Positions 9,855 through 18,652 of a DNA stretch of 64,000 nt are shown piece by piece. The notes beneath the pieces are model-generated. The model ran no database searches. It saw only the letters and a list, made by a program, of their open reading frames with translations, and had not been told where the DNA came from. This DNA comes from Polytrichum commune. Lineage: Eukaryota > Streptophyta > Polytrichopsida > Polytrichales > Polytrichaceae. Both the position numbers and the translations under genes were made by a program. The first letter of the stretch is position 1; every line of letters begins with the position of its first letter. The stretch covers positions 59,091,865 to 59,155,864 of the forward strand of contig OX485805.1 in assembly GCA_950295325.1 (NCBI GenBank), read 5' to 3'.

Positions 9855-10160
9855 ACCTCTTTCTAAAAGTGACTGCAAGTGGTTTCTAAAAGTGACAGTT
9901 TTTTGCTTTATCTGAGGAAATAAGTGGCGGACCCAGTGAATTCACCAGCGATCAGATGTTGCTGCCTGAAGTCCGTAAACTTACTAAAATTTTCACAAAA
10001 TTCAAATTGATCAGGACCATATCAGCAGTCCATACACGAAGGGTGATCATCGGATTTGTTTGCACCTTGGATATCCATGTTTAGGGTTTATTTTAATGCT
10101 AGTAGTGTGCATGTTTGACAAATTACATTTGACTTTCGAGTTCAAATCCAAAGTGTCACG
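9855..10160 (+). repeat. Left copy of an ~300-bp duplication flanking the 78-bp array
   Basis: It is paired with 10680-10990. Shared marks in order are TCTAAAAGTGAC, GAGGAAATA / GCGGAAATA, CCCAGTGAA, GTTGCTGCCTGA, ATCAGCAGTCCATACA, ATGCTAGT and TTTGAC. Identity is moderate with indels. The 78-bp minisatellite lies at the start of the right copy and seems to have expanded from a piece present once here. Confidence 0.75.
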
Positions 10161-10335
10161 TAACATTTTCAGTGAAAATTTTAAAAATAAATACAACTGT
10201 CAGTTGACATCTACAGGTACTTATAAGCTAATCCAAAGATTACTTCATCAATACACCATCTCAAATTGGCTTCTGATCAACTCTGACTTATCTTCTTATT
10301 GGAACTTCCATATAAAATTCCATATATAACATTCT

Positions 10336-10765
10336 AAAATTTTACTTTAACTGCGGAAATAGGGTGCGGACCACTTTCTAAAAGTGACTGCAGATGCATT
10401 CTAAAAGTGACACTAAATTTTACTTTAACTGCGGGAATAGGGAGCGGGCCACTTTCTAAAAGTGACTGCAGATGCATTCTAAAAGTGACACTAAATTTTA
10501 CTTTAACTGCGGAAATAGGGAGCGGGCCACTTTCTAAAAGTGACTGCAGATGCATTCTAAAAGTGACACTAAATTTTACTTTAACTGGGGAAATAGGGTG
10601 CGGACCACTTTCTAAAAGTGACTGCAGATGCATTCTAAAAGTGACAATAAATTTTACTTTAACTGCGGAAATAGGGAGCGGACCACTTTCTAAAAGTGAC
10701 TGCAGATGCATTCTAAAAGTGACACTAAATTTTACTTTAACTGCGGAAATAGGGTGCGGGCCCCA
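10336..10765 (+). repeat. 78-bp minisatellite with internal hairpin
   Basis: TACTTTAACT starts at 10343, 10421, 10499, 10577, 10655 and 10733, an exact 78-bp period, giving about 5.5 copies that differ at a few bases. Each unit holds CACTTTCTAAAAGTG (6-bp stem, 3-nt loop) and two copies of TTCTAAAAGTGAC separated by TGCAGATGCA. Because 78 is divisible by three, both strands show spurious repetitive open frames. Confidence 0.95.
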
Positions 10766-10990
10766 GTGAAAGCAACAGTGATCAGTCGTTGCTGCCTGAT
10801 GTCCCTGAACTTACTGAGAGGGTCACAACATTTTAATCGTTCATGTCCAGATCAGCAGTCCATACAGGGAAGGTAATCATCAGATTTGGTCGCGACTTGA
10901 ATATTCATGAAATTCCTAATATGAATGCTAGTGTGTATGTTTGACATATTTAATCTGACTTTCAACTCCAATTCTGAATTGTCGATGCCC
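10680..10990 (+). repeat. Right copy of the ~300-bp duplication
   Basis: Partner of 9855-10160 (see there). The offset is about 830 bp, part of which is the 78-bp array. Confidence 0.75.
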
Positions 10991-11085
10991 TCTTCTCCTG
11001 GAACTTACTGCTGCAGCTATGTGGTGTGTAGGAAAAGGAAAATAATAAAGAGAACGAGTGTGGGTTTGAGTGAGTTTGTGGACTC

Positions 11086-11190
11086 ACATGAGCGCCTCCA
11101 GGGTGATTGTGCAAGAAGGTGGTGCCATCGTAAACTTCCTCGTCTACTGCTACCCACGCATCCTCGGCGGTTGCTGTGAGCTAAGGGTTC
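11086..11190 (-). pseudogene. Cytochrome b5-like heme-binding domain fragment
   Basis: The minus strand reads E-D-A-W-V-A-V-D-E-E-V-Y-D-G-T-T-F-L and then H-N-H-P-G-G-A. The pattern W-(I/V)-x-V-x(3)-V-Y-D-x-T-x-F-L-x(2)-H-P-G-G is the core of the cytochrome b5 fold; the His of HPGG is an axial heme ligand. Similar domains occur in plant nitrate reductase, desaturases and free cytochrome b5, and I cannot tell which was the source. Just upstream another frame reads F-S-Y-E-E-P-L-A-H-S, which would fit the usual start of the domain after a 1-nt shift, so the copy looks frameshifted. The domain ends at CTCAT|GTGAGT, a donor-like site. The second heme-ligand half is absent. Confidence 0.6.
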
Positions 11191-11198
11191 CTCATAGC

Positions 11199-11415
11199 TA
11201 AACTGCAGGTGACTCAAGTTGTATTCGGGGGCGGTGTCAATTTGAGGGGCCGCGCTCAAATGCTGGCGGGAGTGGGAGCCTCGACATGGTGAAAACCATG
11301 CACGCACGCACACACGCATGCACGCACTGTGATTATTGTCTACGTTGACATCCTGCAACCACACAACCATGCTTATTAGAAAAACTAAGATCAGCAACTG
11401 CAGGCAACCGGAAGC
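11199..11415 (-). repeat. Segmental duplicate, copy 1
   Basis: It matches 13809-14018 in the same orientation: AAACTGCAGGTGACT, GGGCTCAAATGCT-like text, AAAACCATGCACGCACGCAC, GATTATTGTCTACGTTGAC and AACTAAGATCAGCAAC are shared. Copy 1 has an expanded CACGCA/CACACG tract. On the minus strand both copies carry an ATG after GGTTTTC(A/G)CC and an open stretch, so they may derive from the 5' part of a gene. Copy 1 leads into the cytochrome b5-like fragment. Confidence 0.85.
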
Positions 11416-11690
11416 TAATTCCGACGGACACCTGTAGACGGATTTCTAGACAGAAGATGGCACTCGATATTCAACAGGTAAATATGTCCTATATCGATGT
11501 CCACAGAGATTTTTGGGCAAAATCAGTCAAGGTCCAAGTGTTTCCAAATCCAACAGTTACATGTTCATATCTTTCTGGTTTTCTTTATTGATTTCAGGTA
11601 CTTTCTATAGATTCTTCTAAAATGATCAGCGATTTGGCTAAAGTTTTCAACTTGAGCCAGAGACTCCTCAGACTCAACCAACCCATCGTA
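11416..11690. other. No gene seen
   Basis: Between the duplicated segment and the zinc-knuckle exon I see no frame, repeat or RNA to annotate. Confidence 0.5.
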
Positions 11691-11691
11691 A

Positions 11692-11955
11692 CTAGCAGTT
11701 GGATGTAGCTTGTAACTTCTTTTTGTGCTTCACGTCTTCTTCAATGTGAAGGTCTTTGTTAGGGCAGGTGGTTCTCCGGTGGCCTGGTTGCTTACAAAGA
11801 CCACACCGAACTAGATGAAGGTTTTTGACAGAGACCTTTTTCACATACCCAAGCTCAGGGCAGAAATGGCATCGATGACCTTCTTTCCCACAGTGCTTGC
11901 TGAAGAATTTGACTCTTGCAAGACTTTCCGCAGACTTTCTCTGTGCAGTGTTGGC
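11692..11955 (-). CDS. CCHC zinc-knuckle terminal exon
   Basis: After an acceptor-like CAGGCTTTAG the minus strand is open from GCC at 11955 to a TAG at 11692-11694. It reads one degenerate knuckle (C-G-K-E-G-H-R-C-H-F-C-P, first Cys missing) and one perfect C-x2-C-x4-H-x4-C knuckle (C-G-L-C-K-Q-P-G-H-R-R-T-T-C-P), followed by a Lys-rich tail K-H-K-K-K-L-Q. Such knuckles bind nucleic acid in many plant proteins and in transposase-derived genes. The frame does not match the phase left by the upstream zinc-finger exon at 12263-12320, which would instead read G-Q-H-C-T-E-K-V-C and soon stop. It may therefore belong to another gene or be used through a different splice. Confidence 0.6.
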   Translation of the reverse strand, partial: ANTAQRKSAESLARVKFFSKHCGKEGHRCHFCPELGYVKKVSVKNLHLVRCGLCKQPGHRRTTCPNKDLHIEEDVKHKKKLQATSNC

Positions 11956-12262
11956 CTAAAGCCTGTATGGTCATGATATACCTAAACATGAGGTCTGATC
12001 AACAACCACAAAACTAAGAACCAGCTCATGATTAAATAACTTCCACATAGACTCCCGGTTAAGTAACAGTGCATCCACATTATGAAGTAGACGATGTCAA
12101 TCTACAGGGACGTCACCTACAAAAAAGTCCCTTTAATTACCCTACATACATAACCAGAAATACGTAAAGCGCATGAGAAGCAATCTGTCAACCTTAAAAT
12201 ACTTTAAGCTTAAGTGCTGGAGAATAAACTACATATAGAACCCTAAAAGAAGATTGACTCAC

Positions 12263-13401
12263 CTGCATGTCTAGCAAACTGACTTGTCTTGATGGGCTTT
12301 TTACACAAATTGCAAGAAACCTGTCAAAGATTAAATTCACACATCCATGAGAACTCGACATGAGGAGCAGTAACATTTTTATGAAGGACAAACAGGAAAA
12401 AGATAAATTAATCTGGATATCTTCAATAAGTACCAGGCTGAGGGTGTCTGCCAGTGGTTCCGATCAAATACATGCATGTCTGCCAAATTCAAGTGAAACA
12501 GCCTCAGAAACAATGCGCTCCACAAAAGAGTGAACCCAAACATGAAGATACTGCAATGCAACTATCCTGCCAGCTGCCTGCTGTTGTCTCTCAAAGCGTA
12601 TGTCCAAACATGAAGCTTGATAATAAGACAATGTAGACGTCCACACAACTAGCATTTCAGGGTTTAGGGTGCATTTCGATGCATATTCATCTCTTTGAAT
12701 AGGAACTTAGTATAGAAGTGATATAGCCACTTGATTGTTACCATCTTCCTCAAGAAGGTTGGGTTCATCAGCCTCTTCCAGTTCTCTTTGCACAGCTAGT
12801 ATATGTGCTTTCTGCTGGGCTTCTTCCTCTGAAAGCACCACATATAAGCAATCAAGAAATACTTCTACAGGTTCTTTGGACATGGAGAAATGCCAAGAGC
12901 ATAACATTAGCTTGTCCAGAGACTCTTAGTGTTGACTTAAGTGAGTCACACCTGCTGAACCATTGGCAACCAGGCACTACAATGAGGGCACTTCAAGTGA
13001 GAGAGATTGCATCACAGGCAACCAAGCAAATACAATGCATATCATTTAAGATGTCACAGAAATTGGAAATAGCTAAAGACAGCACTGTAGGACTATTTGA
13101 AACGTCAATTCAGAACATTCGAGTGGACTCCACCAGCAATCAATTTTTAATTTTTTCGGTAGCAGCAAACCTTAGCCTCCATAAGTTTGAGTTGTGTATC
13201 AAATTCAGTATCATCTCTTTCCTTTCCACTACATTACCTCCCAAGTGACACCCACGCATTGATTCTGTCACATGGAAAGACATATCTGACTAGAGAAGTT
13301 ATCACAAACCTGCAGATAATTCTGCTGGAGCCCCACTATTAAGGAGTTTTGCCATTAGTGACATCTTTCCTTTCCCGACCTCGATAGGGTTTGTTGGCAA
13401 C
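12263..13401 (-). pseudogene. SGF11/SCA7-like C2HC zinc-finger gene, frameshifted
   Basis: Four minus-strand exons join with consistent splice sites. 13310-13401 reads P-I-E-V-G-K-G-K-M-S-L-M-A-K-L-L. 12742-12828 reads A-V-Q-R-E-L-E-E-A-D-E-P-N-L-L-E-E-D. 12434-12479 starts D-M-H-V-F. 12263-12320 reads V-S-C-N-L-C-K-K-P-I-K-T-S-Q-F-A-R-H-A. The order 'GRMAVMARLL - RELREADEANLL - DMHVFGLKP - CCNACKKP' is, from memory, that of an uncharacterised plant family with a single C-x2-C-x11-H-x(3-4)-C finger like those of SGF11/ataxin-7 in the SAGA deubiquitinase module. Phases fit across the first three junctions, but the third exon is 46 nt where 44 or 47 would keep frame, so a 1-nt deletion breaks the gene unless an error or alternative donor explains it. 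The finger's last Cys would come from 11955 onward. Function is inferred. Confidence 0.65.
12480..12741 (-). other. Intron of the zinc-finger gene
   Basis: It lies between GAAGATG|GTAACA and TTTGGCAG|ACATG and is typical intron length for this gene. A short + strand TTTAGGG motif occurs near 12662. No independent feature is seen. Confidence 0.5.
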
Positions 13402-13808
13402 CTACAATATCAAGAAGAAGGGTCAGCAAAGAGAAAACGTATTGTCAACAATAAGGAGCCAATTTCATCCAGCCAATTTTATGAGACACCATTCAAGACT
13501 ACTTATAAAAAATTAATCAGAATGCATTTCTTGATATCAGGCGGAAGTTAAACTAACGTGTCCACAGACGGCGGGAGTATGCGTGCACATTCGGGAGGCT
13601 ACTTATATTGCCCAAAAATCAACCCAAACAAGAACGTCGAACACTACTCTATTCGAAGACAAAATATGGGTTCCCACAAATTCCTTAAAAGGTAGGCCGC
13701 AAAAATACCACATCCTCCAAAGACAGAGAAGGTGGTCTCCAACGTCTTTTTCAGTGGCTGACATACAAACTACAAGCCAATTTCTAATAAAATTACACAA
13801 ACTCTCAT

Positions 13809-14018
13809 GGAGCAGGGTAAACTGCAGGTGACTGAAGTTGTGGTGGTGGGTGGTGTCATCCGGAAGGGCCGGGCTCAAATGCTCGCGGGAGAGAGGGAGC
13901 CTCAACATGGCGAAAACCATGCACGCACGCACACTGATTATTGTCTACGTTGACTTCCTTCAACCACACCACGCCTATGAGAGAAACTAAGATCAGCAAC
14001 AGCAGGCAACTGGAAGCT
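13809..14018 (-). repeat. Segmental duplicate, copy 2
   Basis: Partner of 11199-11415, offset about 2.6 kb. On the minus strand it reads M-L-R-L-P-L-S-R-E-H-L-S-P-A-L-P and H-N-F-S-H-L-Q-F-T-L, where copy 1 has frame differences. It lies just downstream of a candidate first exon (13949-14097). Confidence 0.85.
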
Positions 14019-14097
14019 CGGAGCAGGCTCCACGATAGATGATTTAGTATGGAGCATGGGCGGCTCCAAGGCACTCAGATCCAACATCGTCGAAGAG
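13949..14097 (-). CDS. Candidate first coding exon (uncertain)
   Basis: A minus-strand ATG at 14095-14097 opens a 49-codon frame reading M-L-D-L-S-A-L-E-P-P-M-L-H-T-K-S-S-I and later F-Q-L-P-A-V-A-D-L-S-F-S-H, ending in TAA at 13948-13950. Upstream (14100-14330) are a possible 5' intron end TGTGTTGCAG and, near 14312 and 14463, TTTAGGG and AAACCCTA motifs typical of plant promoters. It could be the 5' end of the zinc-finger gene at 12263-13401, which lacks a start, but no donor joining them in frame was established. Confidence 0.35.
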
Positions 14098-14229
14098 CTC
14101 ACTAACGACCAATGAGTCGCCGCTGCAACACAATCGATACGGCACGGAGATGATGAAGAAATATCGAACTCAAAAACAATAAACTTTGAAACCTGCTCCC
14201 TAAAACACACACACCAGATGACCCACAAT

Positions 14230-15435
14230 AGAACTGGAAAGGAAGCAAAACCTGGTGAAAAATAACGAGTAAGCTACGTAGCTTGGCGATGCGGTGGGAA
14301 GTCCAGTATTGGGTTTAGGGTATTGTGTGGGACACCCACTGACGAGCGTACGTGCAACCGTAATTCATCTCTGCCTGCAAACAATTCAGGAGGTGTTGCT
14401 CGCGCGGAAGATTTGGTGAACTGGACACCAGCTTTCCATTAGCTTGCAGTGACCACTCATGTAAACCCTACGGGGGTGACTAAATCGACCAGAGAGACAC
14501 GCACAGCAGCGTTGGCCAAGTTGTTTTAGTCAATTAGGTGGTGAAGGGTTTTGGGTTTTAGGGTTGAAATTCTTCCATTGATAAATTTACTGCTGGTTTT
14601 AGGGTGGACTTGGGGATTGGTACTGTAGTTAGAATGGGAGTCCCAGTGCAGGTGCTACTGTATTCGTTGGATAGCATTGCACGATTCTAAATAGGTAGTG
14701 ACACTAATGACAATACTTGCTGTAGTTAACGTACTCCCAGCTTCCTCACCCGCAGTAAATAAATTACCTCTCAACTATTCATGGGTTCCGCATTATTTGT
14801 GGATTTGTTGCTGGTTTAGCTCCTGGACTCTAGATTGACAGTGCAAGTGTATGCCAATAACTAGAGGTTGATATCGAAGACAGAAATATTGCAACGTGTG
14901 TGGAGCAGTGTGGTGATCATGCAAGGGTGTCTAATTGGTATACTTTATTTTCAAGGGAATTGTAAACAGAATACAATCTAGTAAAAGGAAAAAAATCCAG
15001 TAGAATTCCAGGCTTCAGAATGTGCTCACCACACATTGTTCCATGTTGGACGACAATTTACCAAACGTCAATTCATAAGGTTATATCAACCTAAATGCAA
15101 TGTGCATGCACTCTAAAGATCTGCTCCCCCAGTATTGAGCCCTTGTAGTGTTGTAATGCCTCACCCAGCAACCGGCCAAGATATTTTATCGATCAAGTCA
15201 TGAACTGCTTGAGAACATTGAGAGAGGGTAACGAGCATGCAATAAAATCCTGTAAGAGGGTTCATAAAGATTCTAAAATGCTGTCGAATTCCACCTGGGC
15301 ACCCGTGATACTAAATAGGTATCTTTTTCAATATTAGTGGTGAATAACCTCCAACCTGTGGATTACGCTCCTTCTTGGTACTCTTGCCTCTTCACACCCA
15401 CTTGTGATAAACGTCCTTGTTAGACCTACTTCCCT
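14230..15435. other. Intergenic region with telo-box motifs
   Basis: I see no gene. The left part contains GGGTTTAGGG (near 14312), AAACCCTAC (near 14463) and GTTTTAGGG (near 14558), which resemble telo-box promoter elements for the minus-strand exon at 13949-14097. The rest (14600-15430) has no recognisable frame or tandem repeat. Confidence 0.45.
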
Positions 15436-15438
15436 TAA

Positions 15439-15605
15439 AAGAGTTGTTTTCTCGCTAATTGCCATGTTCCTTTGGACTGATATTCTTGGGAAGAGTGCAG
15501 GCTACGAATGGGGAGACCTAACTGCTTGTCACTAATGAGCTGGTTGAGTTTAAGAATTAACCTCTGCAAGTTTGAAGCAAATCGTTGAACATGTAGATTA
15601 TACCT
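15439..15605 (+). repeat. 167-bp exact direct repeat, copy 1
   Basis: It is identical by eye to 18075-18241 (offset 2,636). The copy contains the decayed recurring fragment (AATGAGCTGGTTGAGTTTAAGAA and on), which continues to about 15655 here. Termini are not TG...CA, so it is not a pair of LTRs. Exact identity implies a recent duplication or conversion. Confidence 0.95.
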
Positions 15606-16255
15606 TAGAAAATACCTTGAATCAATAAGCAAAACCGTTAGGTATCAGCATGTAATTGGATAAGACTAGGAAACATTTGGCTCTCGGCCGCTTTTGCTCA
15701 AAATTTTCCCCCACCTCTGAGCAAGGGTTGGTGCCAGATCGTGTCAGCGATTTTTTGGATCCCTTGGTGTCTTTCAAAAAGTTTAAAATTTGCCCCAAGC
15801 ACTAGTCTAAATATTGCATCTAGTGTCAGTCACTATTTGGATTCCCACAATACTGTATCTTTATACTACCGATGTAATTTCCAACTGAGGAAAGATGCTC
15901 TACGATCTTCAAAACGATCAACTGAGGAAAGATGCTCTATGACCTTTGTTGGTGAACAATGAGATGTACAGTAAATAGGCTAGGTAGGAGATAGAGCATT
16001 GTTTAATTCATACTATATTTACATGAAGCTCCATGCCTGACTGTATGTGGCCATCTTTTATTGATGGGATGAAAATTTTAACTCCACTCATTCTCGGGTC
16101 ATACTGCAATGCTCGTGCTCACAGACTACAACCTGTGTCGCAAATGTGTGGTCGAATTGAGTTTTGTTTAAACAAGTTCTTCCATGAAATGCCTAAACTA
16201 CAGTAGAACTACACATTCAAGGCAGAAGCTACACAATCCCACAGGCTCAGGCCAA
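15606..16255. other. No gene seen
   Basis: It contains the tail of the recurring fragment to about 15655 (GGTATCAGCATGTAATTGG parallels GGATGTCAACATGTAACCAG at 9374-9393) and a small tandem echo near 15885-15935 (ACTGAGGAAAGATGCTCTA twice). I see no coding gene. Confidence 0.5.
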
Positions 16256-16281
16256 CACTACACAGAGAAAGTCTGCGGAAA
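16251..16281 (+). repeat. 31-bp inverted copy of the zinc-knuckle exon start
   Basis: GCCAACACT(A)CACAGAGAAAG and the following GTCTGCGGAAA match the minus strand at 11925-11955 with one mismatch. Here it is on the + strand, preceded by CCACAGGCTCAG, which again resembles a splice acceptor. Similarity ends after GGAAA. Confidence 0.75.
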
Positions 16282-16339
16282 ACTTCAGTGTGAATTTGAA
16301 TTGCTACTGAGATATTCAATGATAAACAAGATGGCTTAC

Positions 16340-16432
16340 CTTGATGGCAGCCACCATTTGAGCATGAATTGCAGGGTCCTGATGTTGCTTCTTGGCCCGG
16401 TTACTGATAGCCCCAGTCCGTTTCTCCAGCTC
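16340..16432 (-). CDS. Coiled-coil/charged exon of an unrecognised gene
   Basis: The minus strand has CTTTTGTAG|GAG and ATCAAG|GTAAGC around exactly 31 codons, phase 0 at both ends. It reads E-L-E-K-R-T-G-A-I-S-N-R-A-K-K-Q-H-Q-D-P and then A-I-H-A-Q-M-V-A-A-I-K. This charged helical sequence between strong splice sites is convincing as a real exon or a fresh copy of one. It may belong with the fragment at 16814-16990 upstream on the same strand. The protein is not recognised. Confidence 0.6.
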
Positions 16433-16813
16433 CTACAAAAGTCTACCCCGGCTATATGTAAAGCCTCTCTTTCATAATGCAGTGCATGACGTATTTGGAA
16501 AACAAAATCTCAATAAAAGGTACACAGTATTACACAGCATGCGCAGATGAACGTCCACCACAAACTATTAAAAAGGTAACACTTCCAAGGCTTAAGAAAC
16601 CCAGTATATTCCAGTGTTTGGCTGAAGCTGTGAACATTGTATGCAAATTTAAACACATGCCTGGTTGGTGTGTGGGGTTCAGGTACGCACCTAACCACAA
16701 ATCACTCAAATATAAGTGTCCAGATTTGAGGAATGTTGATTTAACACCGGTCTACCTCAATGTAGTTGGTGTGCTGCAGTTGGCAAGTCACCAATGTAGT
16801 CCTGCTTGCCCCT

Positions 16814-16990
16814 TTCATGTCTCTCATTAGCTGCATTCTCTTCAGCTGCATCTCAATCCTCTCGTAGTCAAACAAAGCGTCTCTTCTCGGAACTGCACCG
16901 TCAGCGCTTTTGATTGTCCGATGTGTGTCTTATTTCTCTCAGTTGGCTTTGCTTTCGAAGAGCTTCTGCTTCAGCCACTGAGCGTCCTCA
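16814..16990 (-). pseudogene. Frameshifted coiled-coil exon
   Basis: After TTTAATCTCTCAG the minus strand is protein-like but switches frame: A-A-E-D-A-Q, then A-E-A-E-A-L-R-K-Q-S-Q-L-R-E-I, then S-A-D-G-A-V-P-R-R-D-A-L-F-D-Y-E-R-I-E and M-Q-L-K-R-M-Q-L-M-R-D. Each part is charged and helical, and two small indels explain the breaks. It is likely an upstream exon of the same source gene as 16340-16432. Family unknown. Confidence 0.55.
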
Positions 16991-17277
16991 GCTGCCTGAG
17001 AGATTAAACAGGGACCAAGTTACTGAAGGTGATTACATGGCCCTAAACCATAAACCTGTTTAACCCCAAACCAATTCATTTCTTTTCAAAATTTCACGAT
17101 GAGACAGAGGTTGCCCTGGTTGGTTGGAGTTACAAAGTGGACTTCTAAATCTGTTTCCTTGGTGAGGATTTACTATACTTGAATAAATTATTTTTTAGGT
17201 GAGTAGGGATACAACTTTTCCTTCTAGGGGTGCCTTCCAGAAGCACTCAGATTTGATAAGGTTTAGTGTTTACATAC

Positions 17278-17675
17278 CCGACACACTCAGTCACGCCCAC
17301 CGGTCATCAGGATATGCAGTGTGGTATGAAGTGCATGGCAATAAACTCCACTCACATGGCCATGGTATGATCGAATGACCTGTACCCAATACCGAAAGAA
17401 AGCTCTTTAAATCAATCAACAACCAGTAATTCATTATAAAACATGTAAACATGAGCCAAAACCCAAGAGTGTATTCAAGTGCAAGAAACCTCTAAAGGAG
17501 ACGCACGTTATTGTATTCAAGATCCCAGTTCAAGGGTTTAGGCTGAGAACAGGGTAGGGATGTCGAGTGCTGGCTGCAAGACCTTACTGTACACCACACT
17601 CACTTTGATCAACATAGTAACTGATAGCAGATTAAATGCAATCGACCGCACCCATCCTAAATGTCCACTTATCAC
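17278..17675 (-). pseudogene. PRL1/PLRG1-like WD40 pseudogene (partial)
   Basis: Three minus-strand pieces match consecutive parts of PRL1/PLRG1, a WD40 protein of the NineTeen spliceosome-activating complex. 17634-17675, after TTTTGTGCAG, reads V-I-S-G-H-L-G-W-V-R-S-I-A-F. 17507-17573 reads T-R-H-P-Y and, after a shift, W-D-L-E-Y-N. 17278-17379, after GGGTACAG and before GTATGT, reads [14 protein letters not shown] and then L-M-T-G-G-R-D-stop-V-C-R. The section between the first two (the SADRTIKIWD repeat in the family) is missing, one stop replaces the Ser after GGRD, and the middle exon is frameshifted. Introns are retained, so it arose by genomic duplication and not through a processed transcript. 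No exons beyond these were found. Confidence 0.85.
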
Positions 17676-18074
17676 CTGCACAAAACCCCAGAAAACAAGT
17701 TTGCAATGAAGTGTCAATTTGAAGATGAGTACAAAGCTTTTTGAAAAGCGGCTACCAGATTAAGATTTAAAGACTTTGCGGCCAACAACTAACAGAATTT
17801 GTACAGAATTTGCAAGGGACAAGAATTTCGCACTGCGGAGCCTGTGGATGCAATACTCACCTCCCTTGCGACAATGCTGATCAATTTGGAACCAAAATAC
17901 AAATCATAAGGATGCTACGATGGAGTTCACTTTGCGGCACTGTGTATCCTTATCCTTCCTGCAGGCTTGCTTGGGCAAACAGGGGAGCTTCTGTTACGGT
18001 AAAGGGTTTAGGCTTCTCCAGATCCCATATATATATCGACACCACAAAGTAAAAGTCATTCTAAAAGCAATACT
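17676..18074. other. Mixed sequence, possible stray splice-like segments
   Basis: On the + strand CTTCCTGCAG (17956-17965) followed by 34 open bases and a GTAAAG donor looks exon-like, and on the minus strand CAAGGGAG|GTGAGT (near 17860-17872) looks like a donor. Neither can be tied to a protein, so I leave the region unassigned. Confidence 0.35.
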
Positions 18075-18241
18075 AAGAGTTGTTTTCTCGCTAATTGCCA
18101 TGTTCCTTTGGACTGATATTCTTGGGAAGAGTGCAGGCTACGAATGGGGAGACCTAACTGCTTGTCACTAATGAGCTGGTTGAGTTTAAGAATTAACCTC
18201 TGCAAGTTTGAAGCAAATCGTTGAACATGTAGATTATACCT
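18075..18241 (+). repeat. 167-bp exact direct repeat, copy 2
   Basis: Partner of 15439-15605. After the shared end (ATTATACC + T) a small indel separates the copies, and they diverge by about 18255. Together the two copies bracket the coiled-coil and PRL1 fragments. Confidence 0.95.
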
Positions 18242-18417
18242 ACAGAAAATACCTATAGAACGTGATAGGGTGGTAACAACACTAAATGCAATCAAACACT
18301 AAATATCATATTTAGGGCGGCTTTATATTAGGGGCCATTTGGCGGCCGGGGCATTTGGAGTAGAGGCAACTTGGACTTGAAGTGGCCCTTATTTTACTCT
18401 AACTTTAGCTCTACTTT

Positions 18418-18567
18418 ACAAAGTGGCCCGTTGAGTGGCCCTTGCAATATAAAGTCCATAGGACCACTTGTAGGGTCCAAATTGGAAATTCCTCTTTAAA
18501 GTTGACCCTAAACCCAAATGGCCTTAGGGACTTTATATTGTAAGGGCCACTCAACGGGCCACTTTGT
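18418..18567. repeat. 40-bp inverted repeat inside the MITE
   Basis: The arms 18418-18457 and 18528-18567 are reverse complements over 40 bases except for one position that would be a G-U pair in RNA. The ~70-base loop contains the short palindrome GGACCACTTGTAGGGTCC. A transcript would form a long, nearly perfect hairpin, the type of precursor that can feed small-RNA pathways. Confidence 0.9.
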
Positions 18568-18596
18568 CTTAAATGAATTATGCCCCTTCTTGAACT

Positions 18597-18652
18597 AAAG
18601 TCATAAAGTCATAAAGTCATAAAACCATAAAGTCATAAAGTCATAAAGTCAT
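18597..18652 (+). repeat. 8-bp minisatellite (AAAGTCAT)7
   Basis: Seven tandem AAAGTCAT units, the fourth changed to AAAACCAT. It sits inside the MITE. Confidence 0.95.

Noticed and set aside
10336-10765. CRISPR-like arrangement of short repeats and spacers
   Set aside because: The 13-mers are separated by an identical 10-bp spacer and belong to a tandem minisatellite in a eukaryotic genome; no variable spacers and no cas genes.
10334-10769. 120-125-codon open frames on both strands with repeated peptides
   Set aside because: They are by-products of the 78-bp minisatellite, whose length is divisible by three. Both strands are open at once and the peptides are mirror readings of the repeat.
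16477-16830. 117-codon plus-strand frame
   Set aside because: It lies opposite the coiled-coil exons and their intron on the minus strand, has no recognisable motif and no splice logic; probably a shadow.
15439-18241. LTR retrotransposon bounded by the 167-bp direct repeats
   Set aside because: The repeats do not start TG or end CA, and the interior has gene fragments but no gag, reverse transcriptase, primer-binding site or polypurine tract.
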